A DNA stretch of 64,000 bases from Shinella sp. H4-D48 (lineage in GTDB: Bacteria > Pseudomonadota > Alphaproteobacteria > Rhizobiales > Rhizobiaceae): contig NZ_CP093337.1 in assembly GCF_022637395.1 (NCBI RefSeq), positions 124,001-188,000 of the forward strand, read 5' to 3'. A model generated the notes under the pieces. That model had not been told where the DNA came from. It saw only the letters and a list, made by a program, of their open reading frames with translations, and ran no database searches. The first letter of the stretch is position 1. The number at the start of each line of letters is the position of its first letter. The position numbers and the translations under genes are program-made. Shown piece by piece: positions 63,002-64,000 of this stretch.

Positions 63002-64000
63002 GCCTGATCCGACCCTTTCGACGGCCGCCCCGTGGCTTTCCATCGTCGGGATCGGCGAGGATGGTCTAGCGGGTCTGGGCGACGAGGCCAAGGCCGCCAT
63101 CGCGACCGCGACAGTGGTTTTCGGCGGTGCGCGGCATCTGGAACTCGCCGGCAGCGCCATCAGCGGCGAGCGGCAGAGCTGGCTCAGCCCGTTCGAACGG
63201 TCGGTCGAGGCGGTGCTTGCCGCGCGCGGCCGCCCGGTCGTCGTGCTCGCTTCAGGCGATCCCTTCTTCTACGGCGTCGGCGTCACGCTGTCGCGCCGCA
63301 TTCCGCGCGCGGAAATGCGGGTCTTCCCCGCGCCTTCCGCCTTCAGCCTGGCGGCCTCGCGCATGGGCTGGGCCTTGCAGGACACGGTGTGCGTTTCCCT
63401 GCACGGCCGCCCCGTCGACCTCATTCGCCCCCATCTGCATCCGGGCGCACGCATCCTGGCGCTGACGTCGGACAGCGACGGGCCGGCTGCGCTGGCCGCC
63501 CTCCTTGCCGGGAGCGGCTTTGGCAGATCGACATTCACGGTTCTGGAGGCGCTTGGCGGGACGCGCGAACGTGTCAGCCATCACATGGCCGGGCAGTTCG
63601 CGCTCGCGGGCGCGGATATGCTCAATGTCTGCGCAGTCGAAATCGTGGCAGCCCGCGATGCGCGCATTCTGCCTTATACGCCCGGGCTGGACGACGCGCT
63701 CTTCGAGCATGACGGGCAGATCACCAAGCATGAGGTTCGCGCGCTGACGTTGTCGGCGCTGGCGCCGCGCCGGGGTGAACTTCTGTGGGATATCGGCGCA
63801 GGATCGGGCTCGATCGGCATCGAATGGATGCTGGCCGATCCGTCGCTCCGCGCCATCGCCATTGAAGGCCATGCCGAGCGCGCCGCCCGCATCCGTCGCA
63901 ACGCCGGAAAATTCGGCGTGCCGGGGCTTACCGTCGTCGAAGGCATGGCGCCGGATGCGCTGGCCGGGCTCACCGCGCCGGATGCCGTTTTCATCGGCGG
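62985..64000 (+). CDS. cobL: Precorrin-6Y C5,15-methyltransferase (decarboxylating) CobL, 3' end outside window
   Basis: From ATG 62985 the frame stays open to the window end (338 residues visible; CobL is about 400-420). Domain 1 (CbiE-like TP_methylase) has WLSIVGIGEDGLAGLG and VVLASGDPFFYGVGV. Domain 2 (CbiT-like SAM methyltransferase) has ITKHEVRALTLSAL and LLWDIGAGSGSIGIEW. The fused protein methylates C5 and C15 and decarboxylates the C12 acetate. TTG 62994 is an alternative start. With ATG, 17 bp are shared head-to-head with cobK. Confidence 0.9.
   Translation, partial: MRLLSTPDPTLSTAAPWLSIVGIGEDGLAGLGDEAKAAIATATVVFGGARHLELAGSAISGERQSWLSPFERSVEAVLAARGRPVVVLASGDPFFYGVGVTLSRRIPRAEMRVFPAPSAFSLAASRMGWALQDTVCVSLHGRPVDLIRPHLHPGARILALTSDSDGPAALAALLAGSGFGRSTFTVLEALGGTRERVSHHMAGQFALAGADMLNVCAVEIVAARDARILPYTPGLDDALFEHDGQITKHEVRALTLSALAPRRGELLWDIGAGSGSIGIEWMLADPSLRAIAIEGHAERAARIRRNAGKFGVPGLTVVEGMAPDALAGLTAPDAVFIG

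Overview
The window is high-GC DNA from an alphaproteobacterium, most likely a Rhizobiaceae member (Rhizobium/Agrobacterium/Shinella/Ensifer-like). The evidence is the aerobic cobFGHIJ(K)L cobalamin genes, many HAAT-type ABC importers, strongly ATGA-overlapped operons, an Lsr autoinducer-2 uptake locus, and paralogous rhizobial-style catabolic operons. The genus is inferred from gene content only; there is no rRNA in the window.

Layout. (1) 1-2.3 kb is a visibly AT-richer, scarred border. It holds the 3' end of a polysaccharide sugar transferase, a possible glycosyltransferase remnant, an IS3-family element whose orfB carries an in-frame amber codon, and a tRNA-Ser-like 3' end. (2) 2.3-24.9 kb is an aromatic-catabolism block. 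Operon A: SDR, substrate-binding protein, two ABC ATPases, two permeases, zinc alcohol dehydrogenase, alpha/beta hydrolase, two-component flavin monooxygenase. Operon B: hydroxyquinol-type 1,2-dioxygenase, maleylacetate reductase, a second full ABC importer, TfdB-like phenol hydroxylase, a second intradiol dioxygenase. Two paralogous LysR regulators are present, and a PcpA/LinE-like hydroquinone dioxygenase sits beside an MhqD-like hydrolase. (3) 24.9-33.9 kb is a complete-looking lsr locus (lsrRKG divergent from lsrACDB). It has a class II aldolase where enterobacteria have lsrF. (4) 34-40.9 kb carries mixed housekeeping genes: TetR plus YciI, rluA, rsmJ, ABC-F, cupin, flavoprotein, purU. (5) 40.9-45.7 kb has gamma-glutamylputrescine genes (puuA, puuB), a GntR regulator and a DadA-like oxidase. 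(6) 45.7-55.7 kb is a lysine/2-aminoadipate degradation block: Lrp, saccharopine dehydrogenase, and the operon hglS - D-2-hydroxyglutarate dehydrogenase - aminoadipate-semialdehyde dehydrogenase - aminotransferase, with LysR and an AmaA-like pipecolate oxidase. (7) 55.7-57.9 kb has an Fsr-like MFS exporter and an AraC regulator. (8) 58-64 kb has cobF-G-H-I-J, cobK on the opposite strand, and cobL running off the end.

How the parts fit. The aromatic block reads as uptake, then hydroxylation (flavin monooxygenases), then ring cleavage to maleylacetate, then reduction to 3-oxoadipate; the growth substrate cannot be named from sequence. The lsr block imports, phosphorylates and degrades AI-2; no luxS is in the window. 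The lysine block has every step from aminoadipate semialdehyde (or pipecolate) to 2-oxoglutarate through the HglS (DUF1338) route.

Gene starts were chosen by ribosome-binding site and overlap. Families were recognised by reading the translations against remembered family sequences, not by database search.
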